DNA of 60,058 bases from Methanogenium sp. (GCA_030595665.1 JAUVCV010000011.1:1-60058), one strand, 5' to 3'. Positions 8,235 to 18,640 are shown, counted from the first letter of the stretch. Numbers and translations: made by a program. The notes: generated by a model not told the origin, from the sequence alone.

Positions 8235-8271
8235 ATCGCTATCTGAAATTATACTGAAAAGAAATGAGTTA

Positions 8272-8344
8272 TAGTCCGGAGCAGATTCGAACTGCTGTCG
8301 CAAGATCCAGGGCCTCGCATGATTGACCACTACACTACCGGACT
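8272..8344 (-). tRNA. tRNA-Gln(CTG) with C at position 33
   Basis: The 73-base reverse complement has acceptor AGTCCGG/CCGGACT with discriminator A73; the A1-T72 pair fits archaeal tRNA-Gln. The T arm is AGCAG-TTCGAAT-CTGCT. The anticodon stem is CGAGG/TCTTG (two G-T pairs) with loop CCCTGGA, so a seven-base loop places anticodon CTG at 34-36. Position 33 is then C instead of the nearly universal U. The rest folds normally. It may be functional, edited, or a decaying copy. Confidence 0.85.
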
Positions 8345-8645
8345 GTGCAATACATAGTGTTGCTCTACTAAATAGGGGCTGTAAGGTAATTAATCTAACG
8401 ATTTTGCCCTGAGGGTGCGGCGCATCTGGGTGGCAGGTGGTTCCTGCATGCGGTCTGCCTGTTTGTCGGCGCGTATTTTGGAACGTTTTCGACCATTTGC
8501 CACAATGTTCTTGTATTTCTCTCCTGAAGTGGCGGGGGATGGATATATTCTGCTCACATGCTTATTGGCGATGAAATGTGCTGGATATTTGTGTTTTGAG
8601 GGGAAATTCTGCCGTCCTGCTCTTTCTCGAATGTACTTCAACCAC

Positions 8646-8660
8646 AAAGGATATATTAAG
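8646..8660 (+). promoter_or_regulatory. candidate TATA region for the S-layer gene
   Basis: AAAGGATATATTAAG is a purine-rich plus TATA-like sequence about 120 bases upstream of the S-layer start. A start site some 25 bases downstream would give a leader of about 95 bases, fitting the well-placed ribosome binding site GGAGG at 8767-8771. Apart from this, 8345-8777 holds no supported gene. Confidence 0.35.
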
Positions 8661-8777
8661 TGTTTATCAAATATTGTGGTATATTCCGTCGTTCGGAGTA
8701 TGGAGCAAAGTGAATCGTTTTTCGTCGTTTGACGAAATCCCATGCTGTTCCTCAACTTAATTGTATGGAGGCTATGA

Positions 8778-11384
8778 ATGAAAGCAAAAATTAGTATTAT
8801 ACTCCTTGCCCTTCTGACAGTGGCATTTCTCGCAGTTGCACCCGCAGCTGCTGTTATAGGCACTGTCACACCGGGTGGAGTCGCATTCGTCGGTGAGGAA
8901 GGCCTCACCTTAGGCGCAACAGCAGCAGGTACCACTCTTGAGTGGTTTGAATCTGGTGCAAATCCAGCTACAGATTCTCCAGCATATACCTATATCACAC
9001 AGATTGCTGGCTCAAACGTGATTGACCCATCAACATTCCAGACCCGCACCGGGAACTGGTACCTTGCACCAAACACTGGTACAGTGGTCATGAACGTCCA
9101 GATGCCTTCAATCAGTGTTAAGGCATACAATGCTGGCACTAACGAAGACATGACCAATGAGCGTGTTGTCAAAGATAACACATACATTGCATTCCGTGTT
9201 GACAGCAATCTTTACACTGTTATCGGCCAGCGGGGACTCGTTGCTCCAATTACGACCGATATCAAGATCGTTGTTGTTGACGGAGAGGGTACAACCTACA
9301 CAGCACTCTACAACGATCTTGCAGCAGTACCTGGTGCTACCACTACTAGTCTGACAAATCTTGTTCCAGGCACTTCACAGTATTTCCTTCCAAGTACCTC
9401 AACTGCTGCGACCATACTTGGATCGAACTGGGCTCTTGACCGTACTGACTACAAGGCTGGTGTCTACACCTTCTACGCACAGGTCAACATGAACGGTATA
9501 AAGGACAACCTTGGAACCATTACCGGTGTTACCAAGTCTGCAGTCAACACCATTGAACTTGGTAAAGATGACGTGAAGGTCGAGTCCAATAAGGACACTG
9601 TTGTCCGCAACAACGATTTCTCAGTCACTATCTCCGGACGCCCTAACGAGTACTACGTTCTCTGGGTAAAGGGCACCAGCAGTGTCGCCGCACCAGACAC
9701 CGCACCGTACATCAAACCGAACCAGAACAATGTCAATGTTCCGTCAGCTCTTCCGTTATCAAATGAAGCTGCAAACGCAGGTCTCTACCAGTTCCGTGCA
9801 GGACAGGCTGTATCAGCTGATGTCGCAGCAACTGGTGGCGACTGCTATGCAATGGTTAAACTCGCCAGCTCCGGTACCCGCACTGTTGGTTTCGGCAGTG
9901 ACGAAACCACAAAGGATCAGACCTACACCATCCGGGCTGACTACTACACTGGAGTTGCAACTGCTGCACCAGTAACAGTTGTCGCAACCAACCCAACCTA
10001 TGACACTGTCAAGGTAAAGATCGAATCAGGTGACATTACCGTTACCACATCCGGCGACAGTTCATACTACATTGGTGAAGAAATTGTTATCTCCGGTACA
10101 AACACCGACAGTGACAGCACTTGGCTCTTTATCACTGGCCCAAACCTGCCTAACAAGGGTGGCTCAATTGGGTCTCCACAGTCTGGTGTAAACAGCAATA
10201 TTTTACCACTCCTTACCGGAACAATTGACACTGTTCCAGTTACTGTCTGGAATGGCGAAAACGTTGAAACAGACGACACTTGGGAATACAAGTGGGACAC
10301 CGCAGGTGTAAACCTCGATGCAGGTACATACACCATCTACGCAGTAACCACCGCAACCAACAAGGATGACCTTGGCACACGTGATGCAACCTACGGAACC
10401 GCATCCGTTATCATCAGGAAACCATTCGTTACAGCAACCACCTCCTCTGCAACCGTTGCAAAGGGCGATGACCTGTATATTACTGGTAATGCAGAAGGCG
10501 ACCCCACACAGGGTATCGGTGTCTGGATTCTCGGCAAGAACTACGTGTTCCAGACCACCGAGACTGTTGAAGACAACGGCGCATTCGAGTACAAGTTCTC
10601 AAACACTGCAAACCTTGCAGCAGGACAGTACTTCGTTGTTGTTCAGCACCCGATGTATAACGACCAATTCGACCTTGTTCCTCAGGTAGGTAACCCTGCA
10701 GTAGGGCAGACCGCAGTTGTTCGTCCGATTCTCGATGCAACTCTCGCAACAGTTGCTGGTCTCTTACCACCTGTCTTCATCATTGAAGGCACTGGCAGTC
10801 TCCAGGGATCTGACGCAGCAACCGCACTTGTCAACGCAATGAACAGCCCGGACATCGATGATACCTACTACAAACTCACCTTCATGGTTGAGGAACCCAG
10901 GATCATGATCGATACAATTGGCAACCAGTATGTCGGCGAAACCTTCGCTATCTCCGGTACCACCAACCTCGCAGTTGGCGACAGCCTGATTGTTGAAGTA
11001 ACCTCGGCATCATTCAAGCCAACTGAGAAGACCCAGAGTGGTGGATTCTCCGGTAACGGTGGCACTGTCCTTGTTACCGCAGGTGACAAAGACGGCTTAA
11101 ACAACTGGAAATTCGAAGTTGACGCAGCTACCTTCACTCCTGACCAGTACATCGTTACTGTTGAGGGAATTGAAGCAGGCCAGACTGCAACCCAGAATTT
11201 CCAGGTCCTGAAGGCAGAGCCTACTACAGTCGCAACCGCAACCCCGGTCACGACCGTGGTCGAAACAGCTACTCCGGTTGCAACCCCCGTGGAGACTCCT
11301 GCAGAAGCAGCACCTGGATTTGGTGTTCTTGTAGCTCTCATCGGCCTTGGCGCTGTAGCAGCACTCATTGTCCGCAAGGACTAA
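8778..11384 (+). CDS. S-layer glycoprotein with PGF-type C-terminal anchor
   Basis: An 868-residue exported protein. Residues 1-25 are a signal peptide ending APAAA. The body is a series of beta-rich repeats, several with the phrase YYIGEEIVISG or QYVGETFAISGTT. A Thr/Pro-rich stalk (TTVATATPVTTVVETATP and onward) precedes APGFGVLVALIGLGAVAALI and RKD, a PGF-CTERM-like sorting signal with a membrane helix and basic end. The body resembles the major S-layer proteins of Methanomicrobiales. Gln, Asn and Thr codons end mostly in preferred bases, consistent with very high expression. GGAGG lies 7 bases before the ATG. Confidence 0.9.
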   Translation: MKAKISIILLALLTVAFLAVAPAAAVIGTVTPGGVAFVGEEGLTLGATAAGTTLEWFESGANPATDSPAYTYITQIAGSNVIDPSTFQTRTGNWYLAPNTGTVVMNVQMPSISVKAYNAGTNEDMTNERVVKDNTYIAFRVDSNLYTVIGQRGLVAPITTDIKIVVVDGEGTTYTALYNDLAAVPGATTTSLTNLVPGTSQYFLPSTSTAATILGSNWALDRTDYKAGVYTFYAQVNMNGIKDNLGTITGVTKSAVNTIELGKDDVKVESNKDTVVRNNDFSVTISGRPNEYYVLWVKGTSSVAAPDTAPYIKPNQNNVNVPSALPLSNEAANAGLYQFRAGQAVSADVAATGGDCYAMVKLASSGTRTVGFGSDETTKDQTYTIRADYYTGVATAAPVTVVATNPTYDTVKVKIESGDITVTTSGDSSYYIGEEIVISGTNTDSDSTWLFITGPNLPNKGGSIGSPQSGVNSNILPLLTGTIDTVPVTVWNGENVETDDTWEYKWDTAGVNLDAGTYTIYAVTTATNKDDLGTRDATYGTASVIIRKPFVTATTSSATVAKGDDLYITGNAEGDPTQGIGVWILGKNYVFQTTETVEDNGAFEYKFSNTANLAAGQYFVVVQHPMYNDQFDLVPQVGNPAVGQTAVVRPILDATLATVAGLLPPVFIIEGTGSLQGSDAATALVNAMNSPDIDDTYYKLTFMVEEPRIMIDTIGNQYVGETFAISGTTNLAVGDSLIVEVTSASFKPTEKTQSGGFSGNGGTVLVTAGDKDGLNNWKFEVDAATFTPDQYIVTVEGIEAGQTATQNFQVLKAEPTTVATATPVTTVVETATPVATPVETPAEAAPGFGVLVALIGLGAVAALIVRKD

Positions 11385-11394
11385 ATTAACCCTA

Positions 11395-11408
11395 ATTTTC
11401 TTTTTTTA
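11395..11408 (+). terminator. T-rich terminator after the S-layer gene
   Basis: A run of T (TTTTCTTTTTTT) starts about 12 bases after the S-layer stop. Archaeal RNA polymerase terminates at such tracts, and the next gene has its own spacing of 180 bases, so the S-layer gene is probably monocistronic. Confidence 0.5.
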
Positions 11409-11564
11409 GTCGTAATTCATTCGTCTGTGTTCTTTTGATATTCCTTCACAGTGTTTGGATATGCAGAGTCTGCTTGTAACCGCTGCAATTAGGTAATCTT
11501 ATAATCCTGCCCCTGCAATTCTCTCATTATATGTGACAGGGATATTCTCTGTCAGGTGAACTGT

Positions 11565-13103
11565 ATGCAGCTTTTAGTACAACGTGTCGATATTGCTGGC
11601 CGTGGTGGGGTTATCCATGAAGAGGATGCACGCCGCCTCGGAGTATTTGACGGAGATCGTCTCCGTGTTCTCCATCCCGAAACCGGGAAATCTGCCCCTA
11701 TAGTCGTTGATATTACGACATCAATTCTCACTCCCGGTACTGTTTCCCTCTATAATGTGACGTGTTCTGACCTGGGTCTCAGCGGGGGGGATACAGTCGA
11801 GGTGCACACGGCAATTCCCCCGTCCTCGATTCGGTTTATCCGCAAAAAGATGGACAAGGCCCGCCTCACTGCTGAGGAAATGATGACCATTGTCCGTGAT
11901 ATGGTGAATGAGAATCTCTCTTTAAATGAGATCACCGCCTTTGTCACTGCAAGCTACATCAATGGCCTGGACATTGATGAGGTGGAGTCCCTCACCCGTG
12001 CAATGGTGGAGACCGGCGAAAAGATTGAGTTTGCCGGCCACCCGGTGGTTGACAAACATTCAATCGGCGGTGTTCCGGGCAACAAGATTACCCTTCTTGT
12101 GGTGCCTATCATCGCTGCTGCGGGTCTCACCATCCCAAAGACCAGTTCCCGTGCTATCACCGGTGCGGGCGGCACTGCAGACTTAATGGAGGTCCTTGCT
12201 CCAATCAATTTCACCGCAGAAGAGGTGCAGACGATGACCAATCAGGCAGGTGGGGTGATTGTCTGGGGTGGTTCTACAAATATTGCTCCGGCAGATGATC
12301 TCATCATCCGGGTGGAATATCCCTTCAAGATAGACGAACGTGGCCAGATGATCGCCAGTGTCATGGCGAAGAAATTTGCTGTCGGGGCTGATATGGTGGT
12401 TATTGATATTCCGGTCGGCCCTACCACCAAAGTTCATACCATGCAGGATGCCCGGCGTCTGGCACAGGATTTCATTGAAATAGGCAGCCGCCTGGGTATG
12501 CAGGTGGAATGTGCTGTCACCTATGGGGACTCACCGGTGGGTCGTGCCATCGGGCCGAATCTTGAAGTGGCAGAAGCACTCTCTGTTCTCGAAGGGGCAG
12601 AGACACCCAATTCGCTCATTGAAAAGAGTGTGGCAATCGCAGGTATTCTGCTTGAGATGGCGGGGAAAGCGCAACGCGGCGGGGGAGATGAAATGGCACG
12701 TTCTCTTCTTTCTTCTGGTGCGGCTCTGGAAAAATTCCGTGAAATTATCGCGATTCAGGGCGGTAAATCAGATGTCCGTTCATCAGACATCCTCCCCGGG
12801 GAATATCAGGCGGCTATTCCGTCTCCGGCATCCGGGTATGTGGTCAGCCTCAATAATACCGGTCTTATAACCGTTGCCCGTGTTGCAGGCGCACCTCATG
12901 ATAAGGGAGCCGGAATCTACTGTAATGCGAAAATAGGGACGCAGGTGAGGAAAGGCGAGACCATCTATACGATATATGCAGACAGTCAGGAACACCTGGA
13001 TCGGGCCCTTGAGGAGGCTCGCCGCCTGTATCCGGTAGTGGTGGAGGGAATGCTCCTCGACAGAATTCCCCGGGATTCCATTGAACTCGACCGAATGGAC
13101 TAA
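11565..13103 (+). CDS. deoA: AMP phosphorylase (thymidine phosphorylase family)
   Basis: A 512-residue enzyme that converts AMP (also CMP and UMP) plus phosphate to ribose-1,5-bisphosphate and the free base. This is the first step of the archaeal AMP pathway that leads through ribulose bisphosphate to type III RuBisCO. It has the archaeal N-terminal domain (about 1-80), the helical domain, the glycine-rich [11 protein letters not shown] phosphate-binding motif near 160 and [20 protein letters not shown] near 195. I chose ATG 11565 because AGGTGA sits just before it; a GTG at 11556 is the alternative. The other pathway genes are not in the window. Confidence 0.93.
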   Translation: MQLLVQRVDIAGRGGVIHEEDARRLGVFDGDRLRVLHPETGKSAPIVVDITTSILTPGTVSLYNVTCSDLGLSGGDTVEVHTAIPPSSIRFIRKKMDKARLTAEEMMTIVRDMVNENLSLNEITAFVTASYINGLDIDEVESLTRAMVETGEKIEFAGHPVVDKHSIGGVPGNKITLLVVPIIAAAGLTIPKTSSRAITGAGGTADLMEVLAPINFTAEEVQTMTNQAGGVIVWGGSTNIAPADDLIIRVEYPFKIDERGQMIASVMAKKFAVGADMVVIDIPVGPTTKVHTMQDARRLAQDFIEIGSRLGMQVECAVTYGDSPVGRAIGPNLEVAEALSVLEGAETPNSLIEKSVAIAGILLEMAGKAQRGGGDEMARSLLSSGAALEKFREIIAIQGGKSDVRSSDILPGEYQAAIPSPASGYVVSLNNTGLITVARVAGAPHDKGAGIYCNAKIGTQVRKGETIYTIYADSQEHLDRALEEARRLYPVVVEGMLLDRIPRDSIELDRMD

Positions 13104-13129
13104 ATTATAGTAATATAATATTTTCTTTT

Positions 13130-14518
13130 ATGAACTGGTTCCGTACCGTTTCTGTATTGCTTCTGCTGGTTGCTCTCTGTGGTTTTGGGCAGGCCGTCAT
13201 TCTGACTGTCACCGCAGTAGATGATACATCCGGCAGTCCGATTTCAGGTGTTAAGATATATGTAAACGGGCTCTATGAGGGGGAGACGAATTCGGTCGGC
13301 CAGTATCGCTATGAACATGGTCTCGACGAATCATTCCGTCTGGGTCTGGAAAAGACCGGGTATATTCAATGGCAGTCATTGCTCTCTGAAACACAGACAA
13401 CAATCCGTGCAGAGATGTCCCCGCGGGCAACTGCTCTGACGGTTACGGTCTATGATGCAGACACTCTCAAACCTGTCCCTGATGCACTGGTGAAAGTGAC
13501 CGGAGAAGAGTATGTCAATAGTGTTTCCACAGGGATTGGGGGTATTGTTTCATTTAACGTAAGGGCAGGTGCTATCTATAACGTGGAGGTTCGTGCAATC
13601 AATTATGATCCTCTCTATAAGACAGTTGAAGTGGAGAATATCGCCAAAGCAGTAGACTATCGCCTCATTCGTGATGATGTATTTATCGTTGAAGTTGAAG
13701 ACCAGGATACCGGGGCTGCTCTTTCCGGTGTGGATGTCTATATCGATGATATCTTCTTTGGTGAGACAAGTGCCGAGGGGAAGGTCACCTCATTTGTTGA
13801 ACGGGAACGGTCTCATACCATCCGGATCACCGGAAACGAATATCTTGCCTATTCAGATGAGGTCTATATTGCAAGTGATATGTTGGTATACAGTGTCGAA
13901 CTTTCAAAGACGCTCTATCCTGTGACGGTCTCTGTGTATGGTGTGGATAAGATGCCTGTCGCTGGAGCAACTATTCTCATTGATGGAAAAAATTCCGGCA
14001 CAACCAGTGACTATGGGAGAACAGGCATTGTATACCTTGATGCCGGTCTGCATGAAATGCAGGCAGCAAAAGACGGGTTTACCACGGTCACAAAAACAGT
14101 AACTGCTGATGACACACTGCAGGATGTCATCATTGAACTGAATTATGCAGATACTGCCGTTACGATTACTGTGCATGATAAGGATTTTATCCCGGTTTCC
14201 GGAGCCAGTGTTTCTGCCAATGATATATACCAGGGTATAACCAAAGCGGATGGCACATGTGCGACACCTTTGCAGAGTAATGTAGTCTACCTTATTACTG
14301 TCCGGAAAGAGGGGTACACGCCGGTTGAAGTCACCCGGGAAATTCCTTTGGGTGCCACAGAAATAACGTTTGATATTGAGATGAATAAGGTTTTTAACCC
14401 TTTAGTTTTCGTTGTTATTATTGGCGTAATTCTTGTTGGAGCAGTATTTTACCTGAAACGGGGGAATGTTTCTCTGAAACGGCGGGGCAAACGTCCTCCG
14501 AAAACCCGGCATCTCTAA
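13130..14518 (+). CDS. membrane-anchored surface protein with five carboxypeptidase-regulatory/PEGA-like repeats
   Basis: 462 residues: a signal peptide (1-22), then about five beta-sandwich repeats of roughly 80 residues. Each has a phrase such as GSPISGVKIYVNGLYEGETN, GAALSGVDVYIDDIFFGETS or VPVAGATILIDGKNSGTTS. A transmembrane helix (about 430-448) and a basic cytoplasmic tail (SLKRRGKRPPKTRHL) follow. Such repeats occur in archaeal surface and adhesion proteins. It begins 26 bases after AMP phosphorylase but is probably transcribed with its own signals. Its 3' end has a broken duplicate at about 18510-18640. Confidence 0.85.
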   Translation: MNWFRTVSVLLLLVALCGFGQAVILTVTAVDDTSGSPISGVKIYVNGLYEGETNSVGQYRYEHGLDESFRLGLEKTGYIQWQSLLSETQTTIRAEMSPRATALTVTVYDADTLKPVPDALVKVTGEEYVNSVSTGIGGIVSFNVRAGAIYNVEVRAINYDPLYKTVEVENIAKAVDYRLIRDDVFIVEVEDQDTGAALSGVDVYIDDIFFGETSAEGKVTSFVERERSHTIRITGNEYLAYSDEVYIASDMLVYSVELSKTLYPVTVSVYGVDKMPVAGATILIDGKNSGTTSDYGRTGIVYLDAGLHEMQAAKDGFTTVTKTVTADDTLQDVIIELNYADTAVTITVHDKDFIPVSGASVSANDIYQGITKADGTCATPLQSNVVYLITVRKEGYTPVEVTREIPLGATEITFDIEMNKVFNPLVFVVIIGVILVGAVFYLKRGNVSLKRRGKRPPKTRHL

Positions 14519-14557
14519 GGCCCTGAAATTTTATTTTTCCAAAAGTGCCATTTTCTC

Positions 14558-14573
14558 TATTTTTAAATATATC
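14558..14573 (+). promoter_or_regulatory. candidate TATA box for the first VWA gene
   Basis: TATTTTTAAATATATC is a strong archaeal TATA-like sequence about 90 bases upstream of the ATG at 14662. The leader that follows contains CCGTTGTCTTTT and GTTGGGGG, which recur before the paralogous gene at 18783, so promoter and leader were duplicated with the gene. Confidence 0.45.
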
Positions 14574-14661
14574 GGGTTGATATAAAGTTAATGAACTATG
14601 TGGCGGGTTACTGATGTGCCCGTTGTCTTTTAGATAAAAATATAGTTGGGGGGGGAAATAT

Positions 14662-17600
14662 ATGTGGAATTCATTACGGATTCTGCTGATAGTGGGGGCT
14701 ATTTTTTGTGTGCTTCCCGTCGTGGTATCGGCAGATCTAATTACAGATGCAGATGTTTTCATCGATTTCATCATCGATGACGGAAATCCTACCGATTTGC
14801 ATGATGAAAATGGGTGGCTTGTCGCAGGGAGTGGCATCTCTTCGACAGTCAGTGCCACCTATACCGGCAACGAATCTTTGGATGTCAATTTTGTGAGGTT
14901 TACCTCAGTTGAGAAGGATACGTATGGTGATGTTTCAGAAGGCTATGTTAGCGCTGCGCCCTATGAAACAGTCTTCCCGGCATCAAAGAACCGTGCAGGC
15001 AATGCACCGATCCTGGTGGAGATCAATTACTCGGTAAACGGGATCGGGTATGACTATAACCGGACGGTAGATCAGAAGATTGATCATAATGTGCCAATGA
15101 AGATTCAGAGTCTCGATTTTAAAAGTGAGGTCACCATTAATGGGACGATGGAGATCAACCTGATGATGGAGGATGCATATGGAAATACGGTCAACAGCCT
15201 CTATGAGGATAAAATTGGCGCCATTTCTGAGGAGGTTACCTTCTCAACTACATCGTATGCTGGGTCAGGATTTTTGGAGGGCATCGCATATTCAGCAGAA
15301 TTGGTATGTGAAGCGGTCAATGCCGACGGCTCTGTTGTTGTGAATTTTAAGGTAGGTACCGAGGCAGGTCCCAAGTATTTGATCCATATGGTGCCACCTA
15401 TGTTTCTGTCCGATAAGTGGTTGACCATCACTGCTCTTGCGGATGCTGAACCGTATGCGATAGCCGTATCTGTCGTCCCGGATGATGGTGATACGCCGCA
15501 TATTCCGGCCGATGGTGAATCAAAATTTTACCTGACATATCACCTGTTTGACAGGTATGGAAATCCATCCGGAAACCAGACTCTGCATTTTAAAGATTCT
15601 GTTTTCGAAGATGAGTTTACCCAGTGGACAAACAGTGACGGCGAGGTAAAATTAACCTTTGGTCCCTTTGAGCGGGTCGACCTTTTTAACATTCATGCCT
15701 ATGCGGTGGGGAACATCTCCGTTACGATTGATCAGGAGCTCCAATTCACCAGTACCGCCCCGGTAGATATGCTTCTGACGGCAAATCCGGAGTTCATGCC
15801 TTCTGCTGATGTGGCACCTGAATTTAATGCAAGTCTCCTTGCGAAGGTAATAGATGAGAGCGGAAACGGTGTTCCGGGACAGGAGGTTGAGTTCTTAATT
15901 AGACCCCGTTCATATGATGGTAACGTGCATGATGGGGATCCCTTCCTTAATGGTATTATAGAGGTCGTTCATACAAGTGCCACGACAAATGCGAATGGTA
16001 CAGCTACAGTGAATTTCACTCCAGGGGGATTGCTAAAGAATGTGGATGGGGAAAATAAAATTACGCCTGCCTTTGAAAACTGTACAGTTGAGGCTACATG
16101 GACTAACGTCAAGGGGGACATCCAGAAGAAGCGAACGATTCTTCTTACGTGGATGAACTATCCCTATCTCCGGGTGGAGACCGAAGTCAATCCGGAATTA
16201 GTTAATGTAGGGGACTCGGTGAATGTGACTATTCGTCTGATAGGGGACGGTTATGCGCTCCATCCCGATCCGATTGATGTAATGCTTTGTGTAGACCGGT
16301 CCGGAAGTATGGACGAAGAAATTGAATACAGCGATGGAAGTTCAACAACCCGGATGAATGCTCTGAAGAGTGCCTTGAATAATTTTAACACACAGATGAC
16401 AGAGACAACGGATCAGGTTGGGATGGTATCGTTTGGGTATAAAGGTGATATCTGGATTGGTGGGTCATGGTTTAATCCTGAATACAAAACCTATTCTGAT
16501 TATGCCACAAAGGACCTTTCCCTCACTCCGCTGGAACGGACTACGTTAAATGAAACGATTGACAGTTTGATTTCATATTCAGGAACTCCAATGCGTAGCG
16601 GGCTGTATAAGGCGATAAAGGAGCTCGTTGATAATCCTCATGCCGATGCGGTGCAGGCAGTAATTCTCCTCTCAGATGGTGATTACAACTGGTATGGAGA
16701 TCCTCTTGCTCGGGGATCAGCGGGTTACTTGCACGATGGATACTGGTATTGGGGTAAATGGTACCCCCCCTATTGGGTTTGGTATGATGATTATGATGAC
16801 TTTTCTAACGTGGATTATGATTACTACTGGTACGACGACCTTGCAAAAGAAAATCCGAACATGATTGATAATCAGAGCATGAGTGTTTACGCTGCCAATA
16901 ATAACATTAAAATCTACTCCATCTCATTTGGGGACGATATCTCAGTCAATGGAACGACCACTCTTGAGACACTCGCAAAAAGCACCGGTGGAAAGTACTA
17001 TGATGCACCCAGTGCCACGGAACTTGCGGCCATCTACACTAAAATCGCCGGTGAACTGAAGACTGAGGCTGGTGTGAACACAACCATGGATCTGAAGTTC
17101 ACCAACATCGAGCTGAACAATGTATCGGTGGTGAACAATAAAACTGATCCGTTCCTGAAATATGAATATGTGCCTGGAATATCAACCCAGATAAAAAGTT
17201 GGAATGAAATCGGGTCTGAGGACAAACCTAATGTCATGAACCCTCCGACACTGGACCAGAGTAAAAATTGGGAAGATAATCAGAGTCTGAACTTTAATAT
17301 TACTGATGTCGGCACCATTCACCTGGGGCAGACCTGGCAGGCGGTATTCAGGCTGAATGTCTTAAGGGAGGGTAATATCAACGTATTCGGGAAGGGTTCG
17401 TTGCTCTCTTTCAATAATGGGGATGCTAATATGACATTGCCAAAGACCTACATCACAGCTGCTCCTCTGAATACCACCGGCATCAACTTCACCGATCTGG
17501 AAGTTACAGATCTGGTCTGCGTTGAAGCAAATGAGAGTGTGATTACAGATTACCTGACGATGGAGTGGAATCTGAGTTACTCCGGTAACTACGCCGTCAC

Positions 17601-17841
17601 TCAGTACCTGTATTATCAGAATGTGGATGATGGTTTCTGGACCATGTTTGGCATGTTTGATGTAGGCGGGCCGGTAAGTGAGGATCCCCATACCAAAAAA
17701 CTCTACGTTGCTGATTTCCCGCCGGGCAAATATAAACTCAGAGTGCGTGCAATGGCCAATGATGCGCCGGATTCAGTAATTGAGACGGTGCGTCCGATAG
17801 TCATAGGTCAGGGCGGACAGTATTTCATCCGCCTTGAATAA
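14662..17841 (+). CDS. secreted VWA-domain surface protein with invasin-type Ig domains (paralogue 1)
   Basis: 1059 residues. A signal peptide ends near residue 24 (VVVSA). The N-terminal half has Ig-like domains, including one of invasin (Big-1) type near 370-460 (LLAKVIDESGNGVPGQEVEF). A von Willebrand A domain starts near 535 with an intact MIDAS motif DRSGS (DVMLCVDRSGSMD). The tail is beta-rich. No membrane anchor or sorting signal is seen at the C-terminus (QGGQYFIRLE). Inside the VWA domain, around residues 690-740, is an insertion very rich in Trp, Tyr and Asp that the paralogue at 18783 lacks. A role in metal-dependent adhesion or cell-cell contact is inferred from the domains. Confidence 0.88.
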   Translation: MWNSLRILLIVGAIFCVLPVVVSADLITDADVFIDFIIDDGNPTDLHDENGWLVAGSGISSTVSATYTGNESLDVNFVRFTSVEKDTYGDVSEGYVSAAPYETVFPASKNRAGNAPILVEINYSVNGIGYDYNRTVDQKIDHNVPMKIQSLDFKSEVTINGTMEINLMMEDAYGNTVNSLYEDKIGAISEEVTFSTTSYAGSGFLEGIAYSAELVCEAVNADGSVVVNFKVGTEAGPKYLIHMVPPMFLSDKWLTITALADAEPYAIAVSVVPDDGDTPHIPADGESKFYLTYHLFDRYGNPSGNQTLHFKDSVFEDEFTQWTNSDGEVKLTFGPFERVDLFNIHAYAVGNISVTIDQELQFTSTAPVDMLLTANPEFMPSADVAPEFNASLLAKVIDESGNGVPGQEVEFLIRPRSYDGNVHDGDPFLNGIIEVVHTSATTNANGTATVNFTPGGLLKNVDGENKITPAFENCTVEATWTNVKGDIQKKRTILLTWMNYPYLRVETEVNPELVNVGDSVNVTIRLIGDGYALHPDPIDVMLCVDRSGSMDEEIEYSDGSSTTRMNALKSALNNFNTQMTETTDQVGMVSFGYKGDIWIGGSWFNPEYKTYSDYATKDLSLTPLERTTLNETIDSLISYSGTPMRSGLYKAIKELVDNPHADAVQAVILLSDGDYNWYGDPLARGSAGYLHDGYWYWGKWYPPYWVWYDDYDDFSNVDYDYYWYDDLAKENPNMIDNQSMSVYAANNNIKIYSISFGDDISVNGTTTLETLAKSTGGKYYDAPSATELAAIYTKIAGELKTEAGVNTTMDLKFTNIELNNVSVVNNKTDPFLKYEYVPGISTQIKSWNEIGSEDKPNVMNPPTLDQSKNWEDNQSLNFNITDVGTIHLGQTWQAVFRLNVLREGNINVFGKGSLLSFNNGDANMTLPKTYITAAPLNTTGINFTDLEVTDLVCVEANESVITDYLTMEWNLSYSGNYAVTQYLYYQNVDDGFWTMFGMFDVGGPVSEDPHTKKLYVADFPPGKYKLRVRAMANDAPDSVIETVRPIVIGQGGQYFIRLE

Positions 17842-18160
17842 CCCGATTTTTAAAATTGGACTATTCCTGATTATGTTTCCTCTTTTTTTAGCCTTGTAGA
17901 AATCATCTGAAAAAAATGATTGAGATCATAAAAGAGAAGAAGATGCCCTATAAGTGGCGTTAGCTCCTCTAATCAACAGAGTAGGGATTTTGCTCATTAT
18001 TTGCTGACATACTGGTTTTACTCATCTTCCGTTTCTCAACCGTGGTATATGGGTTCATATTTCGGGTGATGGGTACTGGATGTGCTGTTTGCTCTTTCTC
18101 TCCTGCAACGGTGGTGTATGATTATTGTTATTTTGAGCAGATTACTATCATCGACAGCCA

Positions 18161-18468
18161 AATGGCGTTTAAATGGCATATCCTGTGGATATTTGCCCCG
18201 AAAATATGTGTCCACACAGAAGCCCTGTGGGGGTCATTTCCAACCGGAGACAACCGATACATTCTCCGGAAATACCTGCCCGTAGCGACCGCTCAGTATC
18301 TTGCAATAATGCGTTATTTTAGCAAATAAAATGCATTTCATCCGTATTTTTCCGGCAATAAAAGAGAGTAAAAAAAACGTCCATTTTACCCTCAAATTCC
18401 TAAATGCCTGGTGACAAAGAGGGTGGACAAGGGGCTGCAAAAACAGGGGTGAGGGTGCACTCCCGCTT
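18161..18468 (+). repeat. dispersed ~310-bp noncoding repeat, copy B
   Basis: It aligns with copy A (651-975) along most of its length, sharing TTTAAATGG, TTTGCCCCG, GTCCACACAGAAGC, CGTATTTTTCC, ACGT-CATTTT-CCCT and GAGGGTGGACAA. It occupies most of the 941-base gap between the two VWA genes. The rest of that gap is a T-rich stretch after the first gene (near 17877) and the broken duplicate at 18510-18640. Confidence 0.75.
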
Positions 18469-18509
18469 ACGATATTCAGACGGTTGTTTTTCACTTTTAC
18501 ACACGTTTT

Positions 18510-18640
18510 CACTGTTTTATTGTGTATTTTTATTATTAGCTTCATTTTTGTGGGGCCGGCGTTATACCTGAAACCTGAAACCTGGATTCGTTTCCTCTGA
18601 AACGGTGGGGTAAATGTCTCCCCAAATCTGATATGTCTGA
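18510..18640 (+). pseudogene. broken duplicate of the 3' end of the PEGA-like gene
   Basis: TTATTATTAGC, TATACCTGAAA, CTCTGAAACGGTGGGG and TAAATGTC-TCC line up in order with TTATTATTGGC, TTTACCTGAAA, CTCTGAAACGGCGGGG and CAAACGTCCTCC at 14412-14500, which encode the transmembrane helix and basic tail of the protein at 13130. Here the frame is disrupted by small insertions. It is a scar of the segmental duplication that produced the second VWA gene. Confidence 0.7.
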
